This document shows positions 34,264 to 46,924 of a DNA stretch of 64,000 bases, piece by piece. The translations under genes and the position numbers were made by a program. Source of the DNA: Edolisoma coerulescens (lineage: Eukaryota > Chordata > Aves > Passeriformes > Campephagidae); contig VWZW01006289.1 in assembly GCA_013397115.1 (NCBI GenBank), forward strand, positions 788,417-852,416. Direction: 5' to 3'. The stretch's first letter is position 1. Each line of letters begins with the position of its first letter. The notes below the pieces were generated by a model. The model saw only the letters and a program-made list of their open reading frames with translations, did not search any database and had not been told where the DNA came from.

Positions 34264-36782
34264 CTGTGGAGGGAAGAACAGAGTTGGATTAATTAGAAAT
34301 TAGTGTGTATTTGGGGCTGTGCATTGAAAAACATCAATCTGTAGTAAGTATGACAAAATTTTACATACTATCTAATGAAAATGGCCTGCAGTTGCTTCTA
34401 GTATATCACTAAATATTACTGGGATTTTTACTTCAAAAAGTGGATTGATTTTCATCTATTTTCACATAGGATTAATTTACTCTCATTAAATCTTCCATGC
34501 AGGACTAGACAGTCTCTCATTAATTACTTTTAAGTGCATGTTCTTACTCAGGCCTTCCTAATGAAAACAATTTATTTGCTTGGAGATCATGGAGAATTCC
34601 ATTTTTATGTACCCTGTACTGTGTGTATACTTCAAAAAAACAAACAACAAAACAAAATCTCCAAACCTTGCATATGAGATGTAGTAGTCTCACATCTGAA
34701 AGAACTGAAAGGTGACAGTTTAATTCTGCAGTAAATTCTCAGTGTTGTATCAACATGAGACTTGTATGGAAAGCTCAGATGCAAATACAGGAGAAAGCTA
34801 AGAAAAGATAAAAGGGCTGAAACCTGCCCTATTCTTAGAACTAACAAGAAGGTGTCAAACTAGGAGGAAAAAACTGTGACAATTCATAAATCTGCACTTG
34901 AGAAAAGAAGCACTTTTATAGCAAAGATGATCCAAGCTGAAATTGTGACATTTCATTTTTTGGAATTTAAGATTAGGCTAACTTGATATCTTGTTCCCTT
35001 AGCTTTAGCAACTGTTCTACAGGCAAATCTTGAAAAATCACACTTACGACCACAAATGTGAGACGGTGTGGTAATTGTTACTGTAATCAGGAGATGACTG
35101 AACTGTTTGCTTTTTAAAAAAAAGCGCATGTGTGTACTTTGAGACTTAATTTTCTTTATTTATATTCTTCTCATCTTTCAGTGCTGCCTCCTTAGTTTTA
35201 CAGAACCGTTTCAAAGAAAATTCAGGCTAATTCATTAGGTAATTGGCTTTTTTTTTTTCCTTTCAAAGATATCTTAAAGAATGGATAACTTTTTTATTTT
35301 ACAAGACTGTAGAACTATATAAAGAAATAGTAATTAATGCCTCCTGCTGTAAACAATGGGTCCAAATCAAATGGGCCTGAATAAAACTCGTATCAAAGTT
35401 CCAGAAATTATAATGGCTAGCAAAAAGCTATCTAAAAAGTAGAACTGGTGTATGTATCTCTCAGATATATATAAATCTAAGCTAAAAGAGCTGTGATGAT
35501 TATGCAAAAAAGAGAATGTTCAATTTCATGGGAGGTCATTAGTGCATATTTTCAGATGTTGGAATGATGAGATTTTATAAATAATGTCAGTACATAGCCA
35601 GGGAATAGTTGATATATCTGAACCCCACTAAAAATTACCAAGGGCACAATGTGAAAATAAGACTTAAAATGTGTTTGATTTTTATCTGGGCCTCTGAAGA
35701 GATCATTCCTTTTCTTAAATTGCAAATAAGAATTCCTACTACTTCCTTGAAGTTTTTGTGCTGTCACTCGGTGCTGCATATATTTGGAAAACAACTGTAC
35801 AATGGGAGATATAAAACCTACACTGTGTAAGAGACAAAAATGTGGTTTTTGCTACAGATAAAGGCACTGTTACATCTCCTTTTGCAGGGAGGAATAGTAA
35901 GTCTGAAATTATCAGCTCTGCTAAGGATCTCAGACCTTCTGACTTGAAGTTAAGATGACTGCTTATTGCATCTTCGTGTGCAAATACTGCACTGGGCGAT
36001 TTCTTATGAGTGAATTCACTGCCGTCACTGCCTTTGAGGCAAAGAAGTTTTCCTTTAAGTATCTGCCAGTGGATATAGTGTGCTTTTCACGTGTCTGTTT
36101 TCTGACATAGAATATGAAAAATCCTCACAAGTGACCTTTTTTTTCTTGTTCTATTTTCATTTATTTACTGTGTTGCAGTGGCTGTGCTGTGCCTTGAAAT
36201 GGGGAATTGAACCAGACTAAAGATAATCTGACCAAATGTTTATTTCTAATATGACAGTTTTCGGATTTGCCTCACTTTGTGGTGTCGTAACTTGCAATAC
36301 TGACGTACTGTAGGAGTTCTCCCACCCGGGGTGGGAACAACAGGGACTGCTGGAGTTGTTACTGCGTCCAGGTATGTGTCCAGCTCTGCCCTGTACTACC
36401 CTTCTGCAGTTTATCAGTTCTCTTTCATTTTCACTATTCTAAATAATTTAGCAGCAACAAGCTGTGTCATCTCATTTGTGTTCTGTATTCTAGATCATTT
36501 TTGCATTCAGTAACAACATTGATCCTGGTGCCGGTCTTTGTGGGACATTGTGGACTTACCTTCTTTCCTGATGGCCACTGACTATGTATTTTTACCTTTG
36601 TTTCCTATCATGTAAGTAGTCCCTAAGCCACAAAATAACCTTCTGGTTTATCCATGCAAATCTAGTTCCGTCAGAAGCTTTAAGGAAGTATGGTTGTTTC
36701 AAACATGGCAGGGTCTGGAGAGGTTTGGCCTCTCCTTTTCTCAGTTCATTTTTTTTGTACTTAAAATTCAATTGTACTTTAC
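34264..36782 (-). other. MBP intron, 2.5 kb
   Basis: Intron between the last two coding exons. No gene, exon or recognisable transposon seen. Confidence 0.65.
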
Positions 36783-36905
36783 CAGTTTAAAGATTCTGGA
36801 AAGAGTGCCCTGGCCCTCATGATAGGATCCCTTGTGTCCCTTGTGAGCAGATTTATGCTCATAGAATTTTCCACTTCCATATCCTGGCTTGTGTCCTTCA
36901 CCACC
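36783..36905 (-). CDS. MBP: MBP coding exon (mammalian exon 6 equivalent)
   Basis: On the - strand, acceptor TTTCTTTGCAG precedes 36905 and donor GTAAAG follows 36783. It encodes 41 residues starting GGEGHKPGYGSGKFYEHKSA, then HKGHKGSYHEGQGTLSRIFK and L. The KSAHKG and GTLS(R/K)IFKL motifs are conserved from birds to mammals, and the length equals the mammalian exon. It is phase 0 at both ends, so skipping keeps the frame, as alternative splicing of this exon does in mammals. Confidence 0.97.
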
Positions 36906-37879
36906 CTGCAAAGAAAGATTTTCATGTATATTGCAAATTATCACATTCAAATTATCATATACACGTTGTAGTCTTTGTTTGTGATCACTGAAATGTAATA
37001 CTTAAATGAGGAATTTGGAGGCTGTTGCAATAAAACAATATGTGATAAACAAGGATGAAGGAAAATGTTAGGAAATTATCTGAATAGATTCAAATCTGAG
37101 GGAAGCATCAATCTGTAAAAAATGAATTAATATTCAAAAATTAAATAGTCAGAAGGTTAACCTGTGTGACAAAACTTAAAATGTTTTAATTTCATGAGTT
37201 CTAAGATGTCAAACACATCAGCTAATATGTGGTGTTCTGATAGTGAAAGAAATGCTTAATGGCTTGAAGGCTGATATTTTGTCTTAAAATGCCAGTAATT
37301 TACATGCCATCTCATGTAAAATCAAACCTGTGGTAGAGAAGTAGAATTTAATTAGTTGTGAGAGAATGGTGGGAAGAACTTGTCTAGGAATTGCTTAGGC
37401 AGATCACTTCTAACTGACAGGAAAGGTGGGACAAAATACGGAGGTTAGTGACAGCATTAATTTTGCAGACTTTACTGTGTAAAAGCAGTTGGAAAAGTGG
37501 AATAAGCACCTATCTTGTCCCAGCCCTCCCTCCCATTTTTGGCCCAACCCAGGAGAAGAAAAATGCAGCAGATGAGTCTTCCACGAGCCTTTAAGGGGGA
37601 AGAGAGCTTTGCCATGCGGTGGATTTTGCTCCCTTAGTGCTGAAGCAAAAGAAATTATTGCTGCAAGGGCTGTCAAATTGCAGGATAAGAGCACGCAACA
37701 CAATTACCATCTTAAAGTGCTGTGGAAGGAGGGAGGAAGGCGGAACAGGAAAAGCAAAATGGCAAAATTGAGACAAAACAAAATTATCACGTTGCTGCAG
37801 CAGCTCGAGGCAATGGAGCAAGAAATGCTTTGGCCTGGTAAACAAAAGGGCTGTTACCGAAAGCACATTCATCACCTAC

Positions 37880-37912
37880 CCAGCTAAATCTGGTGAGGGA
37901 TAATCCTCTTCC
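37880..37912 (-). CDS. MBP: MBP 33-bp microexon (mammalian exon 5 equivalent)
   Basis: On the - strand, AG precedes 37912 (ATGTACAG) and donor GTAGGT follows 37880. It encodes exactly 11 residues, GRGLSLTRFSW. The mammalian counterpart is GRGLSLSRFSW, also 33 bp, in the most conserved part of MBP. It is too short for ORF scanning and was found by searching for the expected motif. The exon is phase 0 at both ends and can be skipped without a frameshift. Confidence 0.95.
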
Positions 37913-38486
37913 CTGTACATGCAAGAAAGAGAAACAATGACATGATGATCACTATGGAACACAGCATCTGGGTCTGCCGTACACAGAAGAAGATGAAAAG
38001 ACAGCCAAGTTTATGAAATAATGGCCAGGTAATGAGGCAGGCAGGAGTTGAAAACTACAGTCTGTACTGGCATTTCATGAAGCAAAAAAAGGCAAAATTG
38101 TTTATTGTAATTGCTAGAACTGACTTCACTAGCCATTGTTTGTCAGTATTGCATACTTCCAAAGCCAGCTGAGTTGAGTAAATGGAAGGACAGCTCCTGG
38201 TTGGAGAGGCTTGTCTGAAATCATTACCTGTTGTTAGTTCATTAAATAAAGCAATTGCAGCATAAATTGAATATAAAAATCCCTGCAAGTGGCTTCAATT
38301 AGTCATACACGAAGTCAGGAGCTTCGTGAGGAAGAGAACCATGGCTTTTATGTCTTAGGCTCTTGCTTTAAATTGTTCCCAGTGATACCTGTAGACTTTT
38401 ACTTAGTGCCATTGGAGACAATGAATCAGGCTCGTAGTTGAATTAGTGTGAATTAGCCCGTAAATGCCTTGAGCCCCTGAAACTGC

Positions 38487-38522
38487 TTACCTTTGCTTGC
38501 ATTGGGGGAGGTGTACGGGGTG
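38487..38522 (-). CDS. MBP: MBP 36-bp microexon (mammalian exon 4 equivalent)
   Basis: On the - strand, acceptor TTGTATTTTAG precedes 38522 and donor GTAAGC follows 38487. It encodes 12 residues, VSPRTPPPMQAK. The PRTPPP motif is the conserved proline-rich turn, with its phosphorylatable threonines, found in all tetrapod MBPs. Phase is 0 at both ends. Confidence 0.95.
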   Translation of the reverse strand, partial: HPVHLPQCKQR

Positions 38523-39003
38523 AGACCTAAAATACAACACAAAAGAGTTGTGAAATGGAGGCAAAAATAAATGTCAGAAATCATCAGGCCTTCTGCACAT
38601 TATTCATGAGCTAAAAATGGTAATTGCATTAATGGTAATCCTCTGCTGTCTTAGGCTTTGCCTGGAATACACTGGATTTATGTCTATCTTGAAACAGTAA
38701 TAATTTCTGAATACTGCCATTGTTAAAGACACAAGGACAAAACCTGTATATGGTGAAGCTGTATAACTGACATGGTTAGCGTTTGACTGTGCTAATGGAG
38801 GTTCACATGCTTTTTTTGGTAGCATTTCAGTATTGTTTGTCTTCTATGTAAAAATTATTTTTGTATTTGAATGGCATAATGAGCTCAAGGGCACAGCACA
38901 ATTTGGGGCTCAAAATAAAGGGTAATGATTGGGAAATGTTTGTTTACTGATGGATTCTAAAGAAAATATTTGATTTTGGTGCATAAGAGGAGGGGAGACT
39001 TAC

Positions 39004-39111
39004 AATGTTCTTGAAGAAGTGGACTACAGGGTTGTCATCAACAGGCCGGCCATGCTGAGATCTCTGGGGGATGGACCCGACGTGGTGGCTGACCCTGGCT
39101 GCATGTATGTC
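39004..39111 (-). CDS. MBP: MBP coding exon (mammalian exon 3 equivalent)
   Basis: On the - strand, acceptor CTGCTTTTCAG precedes 39111 and donor GTAAGT follows 39004. It encodes 36 residues: DIHAARVSHHVGSIPQRSQH, then GRPVDDNPVVHFFKNI. The block NPVVHFFKNI is the central amphipathic, membrane-binding helix and encephalitogenic region of MBP, unchanged from mammals. It is phase 0 at both ends, and the exon is one or two residues longer than in human. Confidence 0.97.
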
Positions 39112-41804
39112 CTGAAAAGCAGAACAGGCACGTCGCCCAGTCAGCTGGGAAGGACAGCTTATCAGCCATGGCATGGAGAGTCATTTTCACCAGGGATGAA
39201 GAAAGGAGAAAAATGCCTTGGAAATTGACAGAGATTGCCCCTTACAGTTGTCAGTGTTGTGAAATGGCAAATACACAGTATGTATATGCACATATGTTGT
39301 GCATATATATGGATGCACATGTTCTTAACATTACAGCCCAGTGTGGAATTAAGCCTCTTATTGGAAAGTTCAGGTAACAGAAACCTTGTAATTTTCCTTA
39401 AGTAGGAAATTTTTCTTAAGTAGGATCATAGACTGTGATTTTAGAAATCAAACCAAAATGGAAAAGACCTTTAAATTATGTTGGATCATTCTGCATGGGA
39501 AAGCAGGAATAGATGTGTATCATTTTTAGTTCCCAAAGACTACGTAACACTCATGAGCTGCAAGAGCAATGGTTTTTATAGAATGAGGGAATCAAGAGAG
39601 GTTTCTATTTTAGTAGGGTTTTCTATTTTCAGTAGGGCTTCCTGAGCAATAGTCCAAATGAAGTCAGATATATGGTTTATGACACTGATTTCCCTTGGAA
39701 AAGAAAAATAACCAATGCAAATAAATTCAGCTGGTTTTTATCGGTTGGTTTTTTACATGCTGAAATGTGGACACTTACTGTTTTAAAAGCAGGAAAACCT
39801 GAAATTTATTGGATCTGTGAAATCTCCATAATGTCAGGCAGTCAGTCCTGCCCAAACTTCTGCAGCAGTTTCTACTTGGTCGCTAGTTCCAATGTTGCCA
39901 AAATATCCTCTGCTGCCGTGATTAGGAAGAGAGAGCCAGCAGTATTTAAAGCACTTCAGCCATGTTTCTGCCTTCTTAATCTGCATTCAAATCACCCAGG
40001 CCTTTGCCTTGGAAACCTGCTGACTGCCTTCTCTTTAGGGTAAGTAACGTGATAAATACCATGGTGTTGCAGATCTGATAGGCTACGGATTGCCACAGGA
40101 ATGGAGAGAAATCGGGATAATAAGGTTTTAGAATCTAGATCGGGTTGAGTTTTCTTGATTTTGGCGTTCTGACCGATTATAGGTTGGATTAGCACAATTA
40201 TTAGGTGCTAATAACTAGGCTTATTGAAAAGGTTATTGTGCTGTAAATACAAAGTTTCTTCTGCCTGCAGGGCCAAATGTCATCACAGGCTTTAACTGTC
40301 CCCCCTTTTAATGTGTATGAAGCAGTAGCAAATCTGGAGTAATTTTTAATGACTGTTCTGGTGAGTTTCCTGGTGTTTAAAATAAAGTGTTTTCCATTCT
40401 TTTTGTCATCAGCAAACTTCATCTGTCTTCAGAACCTTTGATATGATTCTTTATTTGTGACAGGTAATTTACATGTTTCCCTTCAATTCATTGTTGGAAT
40501 TACTCCTTCACCTCTAGTTTGTTCTTTCAATTTTTGGACTCCTAGGGACAGAGGGCAAAATCCAGTGATGTTCTCTGGAGACTGCTTATGTTTATGTAAT
40601 AACTGCTATCTAGGGGTGTTAAAAGGTAAATTCTAATGGATTTGAAATGAAAAGAGAAATCTGATTTATACTGCTACGATGGGCTACTGAGATGGTGTGA
40701 TATAAGTGGTCATTTTTGAATGAACTCAATTTAACAGTTAGCGTGTGTTTCATTCATTCATTCAGATCATCACCATTTACCTTTAAATACGTTTTAAGTG
40801 CTCGGCTTTAAATAATTTTAAAACCTGATAGGAATAGAGAAGAGCAACTGTGTTTTAGGAAGGGATGTAATTTACTTCTTATTTCTTTGTGTTACTGGTC
40901 TCTTTTGCCCAGGGGCTGCAGTGAGTTCTCCCCACATCTCATGCAATGTTGCTAGGAATTTCAGTCTTGAGAGCATTGCCAATAAAAGGCATCCTTGACT
41001 TCCATATCTATGTATTTTGAAATACACTTGCCAAGTATGAGCCTGAATTCAGAGCCCTTGGGTATTGTCAGTGAAGTTTAAAATGGAGGTGCCTCTGTGC
41101 CCTTAAAGAAAGTTTAAACGTATAATAACTCTTCAGTAACTGAACAGGAGAACACTCAGCTTTTCCTGTTCCCAGTTAAGATTAATGAAATGTTTGACTT
41201 CAGTCAAAGGATCTCAACTTAAGTCAACTCTGCTGCGCATTCATAAAAGCCAAAAAGAACCCTGAAGCTGAATAATCTCAATAAAAAAAGATTTGCAAGT
41301 ACTGGAAATTTAAACAGTAACTGGGAGATCTGATGACAAAAGCACAGTTTGCAACTTCACTTTGAAATCAATAGTTTTAAGGATTAATAATTCTTAAGAA
41401 TTCTTAAAAATATACATAAAATACCCACAGTTGTCCTGTAAAGGGGAGTGATTTTCTTTGAAACGTTTTGTGGTTCTTTCTGGTGATGCACAGGAAAGTT
41501 GCATTGTTTTACTGTGTCACCTACCTTTGGTATGTTGGCCACTAAGACAAAAAAAAAGAGAGAGTAACTGTGAATGCAGTGCAAAGGAAACATGCAGGTA
41601 TTTTAGTCTCAACATTAGCTATACCTTGGAATTGCATTCCCTGTGTTAGCCACATCAGACTAATTCATTTACTGGCACAACCTGTATTAATATCTTGAAA
41701 GAGCTATTAATTTAAAAAAAAATTGCCACTTCTCTAACAATATGGGCTCCATTTGGGGTTTTGTGCAAGGTTATTACATTTCCAATTGACCTCAAGATAC
41801 CCAA

Positions 41805-41827
41805 GTGTGTGTGTGTGTGTGTGTGAG

Positions 41828-41861
<34 letters not shown>

Positions 41862-41882
41862 CACACACACACATATATATGC
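41805..41882. repeat. Compound (GT)n(AT)n(AC)n microsatellite
   Basis: A GT run of about 22 bp, then an AT run of about 35 bp, then an AC run of about 13 bp and more AT. The GT and AC arms are reverse complements around the AT core, so the whole tract is a near-perfect dyad that could extrude as a hairpin or cruciform. Confidence 0.9.
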
Positions 41883-44800
41883 ATGCTTTTCAGTGTTGTG
41901 CAACAACTGGCTCTGGGTATAAAATGTATAAAAACTGCAGTTAAGCAGTTACAGGCCTTTTTTTCAGTCATGAAATCCCATGAAATCCATCCCTGACTTT
42001 GCTTGCTATGAACAGGATATGTCACATCTTGCAACTCATTCGCATTAGGGGGGACTTTTAAATGCATATTATAATCTGTCTCTAAGGGCTCTCATCCTCC
42101 ACAAGAGGATTGCTTATAGCTGAAGATTCCATATGCATGTAAATAGCTCTAACTCCTAATCAGTCTGTGATATGCATTTGTGACAATAACAGTATTAAGA
42201 TACTTCTGGAGCATTTGAATTTACAGCTTTTTACAGTTCTTTTCAGTATCACTATTATGTGGTTTTGTTGCCTACTTTAGAATGTGAAATGAACATCTAA
42301 AGTACATCCCATGTTGTTTCTCTACTGGCAAAATCCATATGTATGAAATGCGGAAACAGCTGATATAAAATGCAGTCAAACCAGGTAAAGATGGAAAACA
42401 ATGGGCTTTTTCATGGGTTTCATGGCTTCCAATGGCTTTTCTTCACAAGACACCTTATGAGTTGCTGTGCATGAATTTAAAAGATACTGTACAAAATCAA
42501 CACATTTCAAATTCACTTGGACATGAAAATTGCATTTAAATTGTCTTACAAAACCAAACTGTTCCGCAACCTGTAGGTTGTCTGTAATGCTTAACCACCC
42601 CACTAGGACATTTGCAACTGCACTGGTAGACTAAAATTATCCTTTAAGCATTATGTGACAAACACTTTGCTGTTCAGTGGGAAGAAAAAGCTAAAAGTTC
42701 AACAGGCAATTTGTAAGCCACTCAGCTGATTTCGTGTTAGTCCTTGAAATGGACTCTGAATCTAAACTCTAATGAAATTCCTATCCAGGTTCAAACTTAC
42801 ATAGTCAGTATGGTTTCCAAATATGTATGCCAAACAGGAATTGAGATGCATCCTTTCAGTAAATATATATGGGTTTTTTTCTTTTTTTTTAATAACATGG
42901 AAATCTATTATATAGTTTAATGAGAAATCTGACTGGCACTTGAATACTGAAATTGGTTCATCTTGGGATTTGGAGGGGCTTTGTCCATGGGGCTTTTTGT
43001 TCCTGGGCATGGCAAATGCTTCGTCAGAACCTTTCAGTGCTGCTACCCAGGCTTTCACCCCACAGCAACAGAATACACAGCTCGTGTGGGGATGTATTTT
43101 TCCATGTTTATTCTAGTAGTAATACAACTTCTGTGAGCATGCACTGCTAAACCAGAGCTGTGTTGTACTGGTGTCGTTGGTTCCATCTTCATTCATGTAT
43201 AACCCACGTACCAGATTGCTCTTGGTGGTGGTGTTTGTCCCAGGCTGTTCATGACTTGCTGATCTGTTACCAACAGCAATGGGAATGCTGACATCTTGCC
43301 CACTGGCTGATCTGGTGATGATATTATAGTTAATTACCTAATTCAGCAGGCTTTTTTAATCACTTTAGAATGGATGAGCCACACATCCTTGTAATGGTAC
43401 TGTTAATTTTTAGCTCATGTGGAAGTTAAGACAGAAATTAAATTACTTGCTCAAAGGTATAGAGGAGAATTGGCAGGAAGAGGGATGTAGAGTACAGGAG
43501 ATTCTGCCTTTCAGTGTTGTGCTGAGATCAATCTTTGCCTAGAAATAGGTGATGAACAAAAAGAGGAAGAATTCTTAGCAGAATAACAGGAATAACAAAC
43601 ATGGCAGTAAAGAGTAGAGATGACTCAAAAGTAAGAAACACAGGAACAAGAAGGAAACAATGGAGAACAATGCCCATCAAGAGCGGTGCCAATCGATAAT
43701 CCAGAACCACATTTCTCCATAACCCCGTTACCCCTTAGTGCCTTGATGATTTGTGTTCACAAATTAGCAGGTAAAAGAATTACTGGGGAAAAAAGAAGAA
43801 TGGGGGCAGTTTTTCAGGACTGTTCTGTTTTATGATGAGGCTCAAGTGAGAGACTGATGCCATCATACCTTCTGGGTTTTCTTCCCTGTGTCCAGTTTAT
43901 TCCATTGTTGTGATAATTGATAAATGGAGTCAGAGGCAAAACCCAATCCTTTGACTTTGCTTTTCTGCAGCATTTTTTCTGCCTAGCATCAATAATTTTA
44001 TTCAAATATTCTTCATGATAGAAGTTCTTTATCTGCTTGGACAGAGTCTCTCATGCATACTCAGTATTGTTCTCTCTGTTATCAAGTTGGTATCAATGAC
44101 ATAGATTAAACTTCGTTGAAATAATCCATGGTTTGGGTGGGGGTTTTCTTGGCTGGTTTTGTTTTGGATTTTGTTTGAGAATAATCACTCCAGCAAAAAA
44201 AGGACTTTGGCTAGTAGGTATTCTCTGAGTAGCTTCTGCTACCACCAAACTTCACAGCCTTAAGGATTTAACTGTACACGGGCAAGATTTGGAAGGCATC
44301 CTGCACTGGTATTCACCATGACCAGTTTCTCCTGATCGCCTGCGTATTTGGTGGAGATGCAGCTGTTTGTTGGTGCTGCTACAGCAAAAGAATGTAACGT
44401 TGTGGGTATGGCCGTTGATAAGAACGCACAAATTTATACAACTTTTAGAAGTCCTGTTCCCTAGTATTTTCATATAGACATGAAGGTCATACAATAAATA
44501 AGATGGGAATTATTTGGAAAACAAAGCTATAAATACCAGGCATACACTATCACTTTACATCTGCTGGCTGGAAAAATGTTACTACAACCTTGATTTCTGG
44601 AAATCTCAGATTGCACTCACCCACCCACCCACAAAATATTTTACCAGTTCTCATCTTTGAAGGGATTGGCCCAATTCTATTTATTTTCTGCCTTTAATAA
44701 GTAAGCAAGTGACAAGCTAAACTCTTGTACAGGTCGTTAAAAGCACTATTGCTGGTATCATCATTACTTGTGGAGAGAGCGTAATAGCAGAGAGATTGCT

Positions 44801-45856
44801 GTTATGAAATAATTAGACATTGCATGGTTAATAGCATATTTCCCTGAAACAAATACTGTGGTAAAGTTTCCAATAATATTGTTAGTATAAAGTAGGGAAG
44901 ATGGACCACTTCAAACCTGAGGCTTGTACAGTTTCCAAGGCACATTAATTGTGTGATGTATCAGAAATGGAGTAGTAGATGCATCATAGCAAAAGGTGAA
45001 AGACAGGTAAGGCTCATCTTGGGTCTGCAGAAGTAATTCTGTGTTTTACAAACATTTTTTAAATTGCTTTGTAAAAAATGCAGTAAAATCAACTGAAAAT
45101 CACAGTAGATGATTTCTCGTGCAGCTCAGAAATGAAACCAAGTAACTTTGAGAGTGTAATGAGTAACTGAACATGTCTAACTGGAGACCATTTCAGGAAC
45201 AAGGTGAGGTATTTTGCATCAGTACAAAAGGTGAAAGCCAGCAATTGTCACTAATGGTGCGTGATGACAGAGGTAAAAAACAAGGTCAAGGAAAAAAATG
45301 TATTAACTTCTACTCCAGTTTTCTATTTGGCAGAATTTACCATTGTGTAATCTGAAAACAGCTGAAGAACAGTCATTTAGTTTGACATTCTAGGATGGAA
45401 AGTGTTAAGGATAATGCAATTCTTCATTTGCAAGGAATGTGATAGAAAAAAACCAATATAGCAAATTTCTTACTTATCAAACTGATTCCTATGCAGAGAA
45501 GTAAACAGATGAAATTGTTCTCAGTGTAAGGCAGAGAAGATCCTTGTGCTGAATTTTTCATAGCTCTGTTTGACCATCTGTATGTATGTTTTGGGGTCCC
45601 TGCCTGCCCCTTGCACTCCTTTAAACAAACACCCCCCTCTGGTATATGGTATTAAAATTAAATCCAGACCTTACTCTCAGCTGGGCTGTGGTGCCCTGCA
45701 GGTGAACAAGAGAGGAATGGCTGAGAACAGCTGAGGCCAGTTCCCACCAAAAGACCCCAAAGCTGCCATCACTGCCCCTCCAGCAGCAAGCCTTGAACTT
45801 CACCAAGTGCTCGAAGGAATCCTTGGAGCTCTTCTGCACCTCCCATTTCCACATAC

Positions 45857-45878
45857 TACTATTATTATTATTATTATA
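45857..45878. repeat. (ATT)n microsatellite
   Basis: About seven consecutive ATT units within the MBP intron. Confidence 0.85.
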
Positions 45879-46924
45879 CCTATAGTGGATAGAAGACTCT
45901 AGAAATAGTCAAGCAAAGACTGAACTGAAAGATCCTGTTAGAAGTTTAATGAAAGGGGGAAACCTTTTGCTGTGGAGTGATTAGAAACAGAGATCCTTCA
46001 AATGCTTCAGTTGATTAATTTGTATTTTACCCTCAACATGTTACTAATATATTTCTGAATTTAAGAGGCAAAAAAAGACCATATAAAAGTAAAAGCAGTG
46101 AAGCACACAGGCATTCTGCCCAGTCATGATCTTCTCTTTAACTTCTAGTAGTAATATAAATAAGTAATACAAACCAGCGAGCCCCATTTCTGAACAAACC
46201 TTGCCGTGCAGCTGTTGTCAGGTGAGCACAAAGCATCACTAATACTTTTATCAAATTTTAGTGCTTGCATTTCTAAGTACCACTTACAGAGCATTTAACC
46301 TAGTCTAATTCCCAAATTTCTCTAGTAGGTTGTAATAATTACTTCAAGCAGTAACTTCCATGAAAATGCAAGTTCCAGTGCATTAAATAATGTGTTAATT
46401 ATTAGGCACAAATAACATCTATATGGTCATACCTGTGTGAAATGAACATGTCAAAACCAATCCCATGTAATGTTGGCTCCTAAGCCTTTCACTTCTCACA
46501 TGCAGTGTGTACTCATCATTTGATACTTTGTTTTGCACAGGTGATATTTTTTAAACCAGACCGATACAAAGTACTCTGAGGTGCTACTACTGCACGAGCT
46601 AAATGAGCTTCAGACTGGCAGTTCCGATACAATAATTTGTTTTTAGGTATTCATCATTCATTACTACTGCTACAAATGAGAAGCCAGATTCAGGTCCCAT
46701 TATCATTAAGTGAGAAGATGAGATTCAGGAGCTTTGGTTATTCAAAGCCTCTCCTTCCAGAAGGCAACCTCTATTCCCTTCTGCCCCGTGCACTGTTCTA
46801 CCTGAATTCTGCAGAAGGACACGCAGCCTCTTAGTGAGCTAAAAACCCATTACATACAAGTAGTAGTTTGTTGCAACTTCTGTTAATGGATTAAAGCATT
46901 TAAAACAAATTAAATCATTAGTAC

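Noticed and set aside
37591..37887. Overlapping ORFs of 92-94 codons on both strands beside the MBP microexon
   Set aside because: The only supported coding here is the 33-bp exon at 37880-37912; the ORFs have no homology and run through splice sites.
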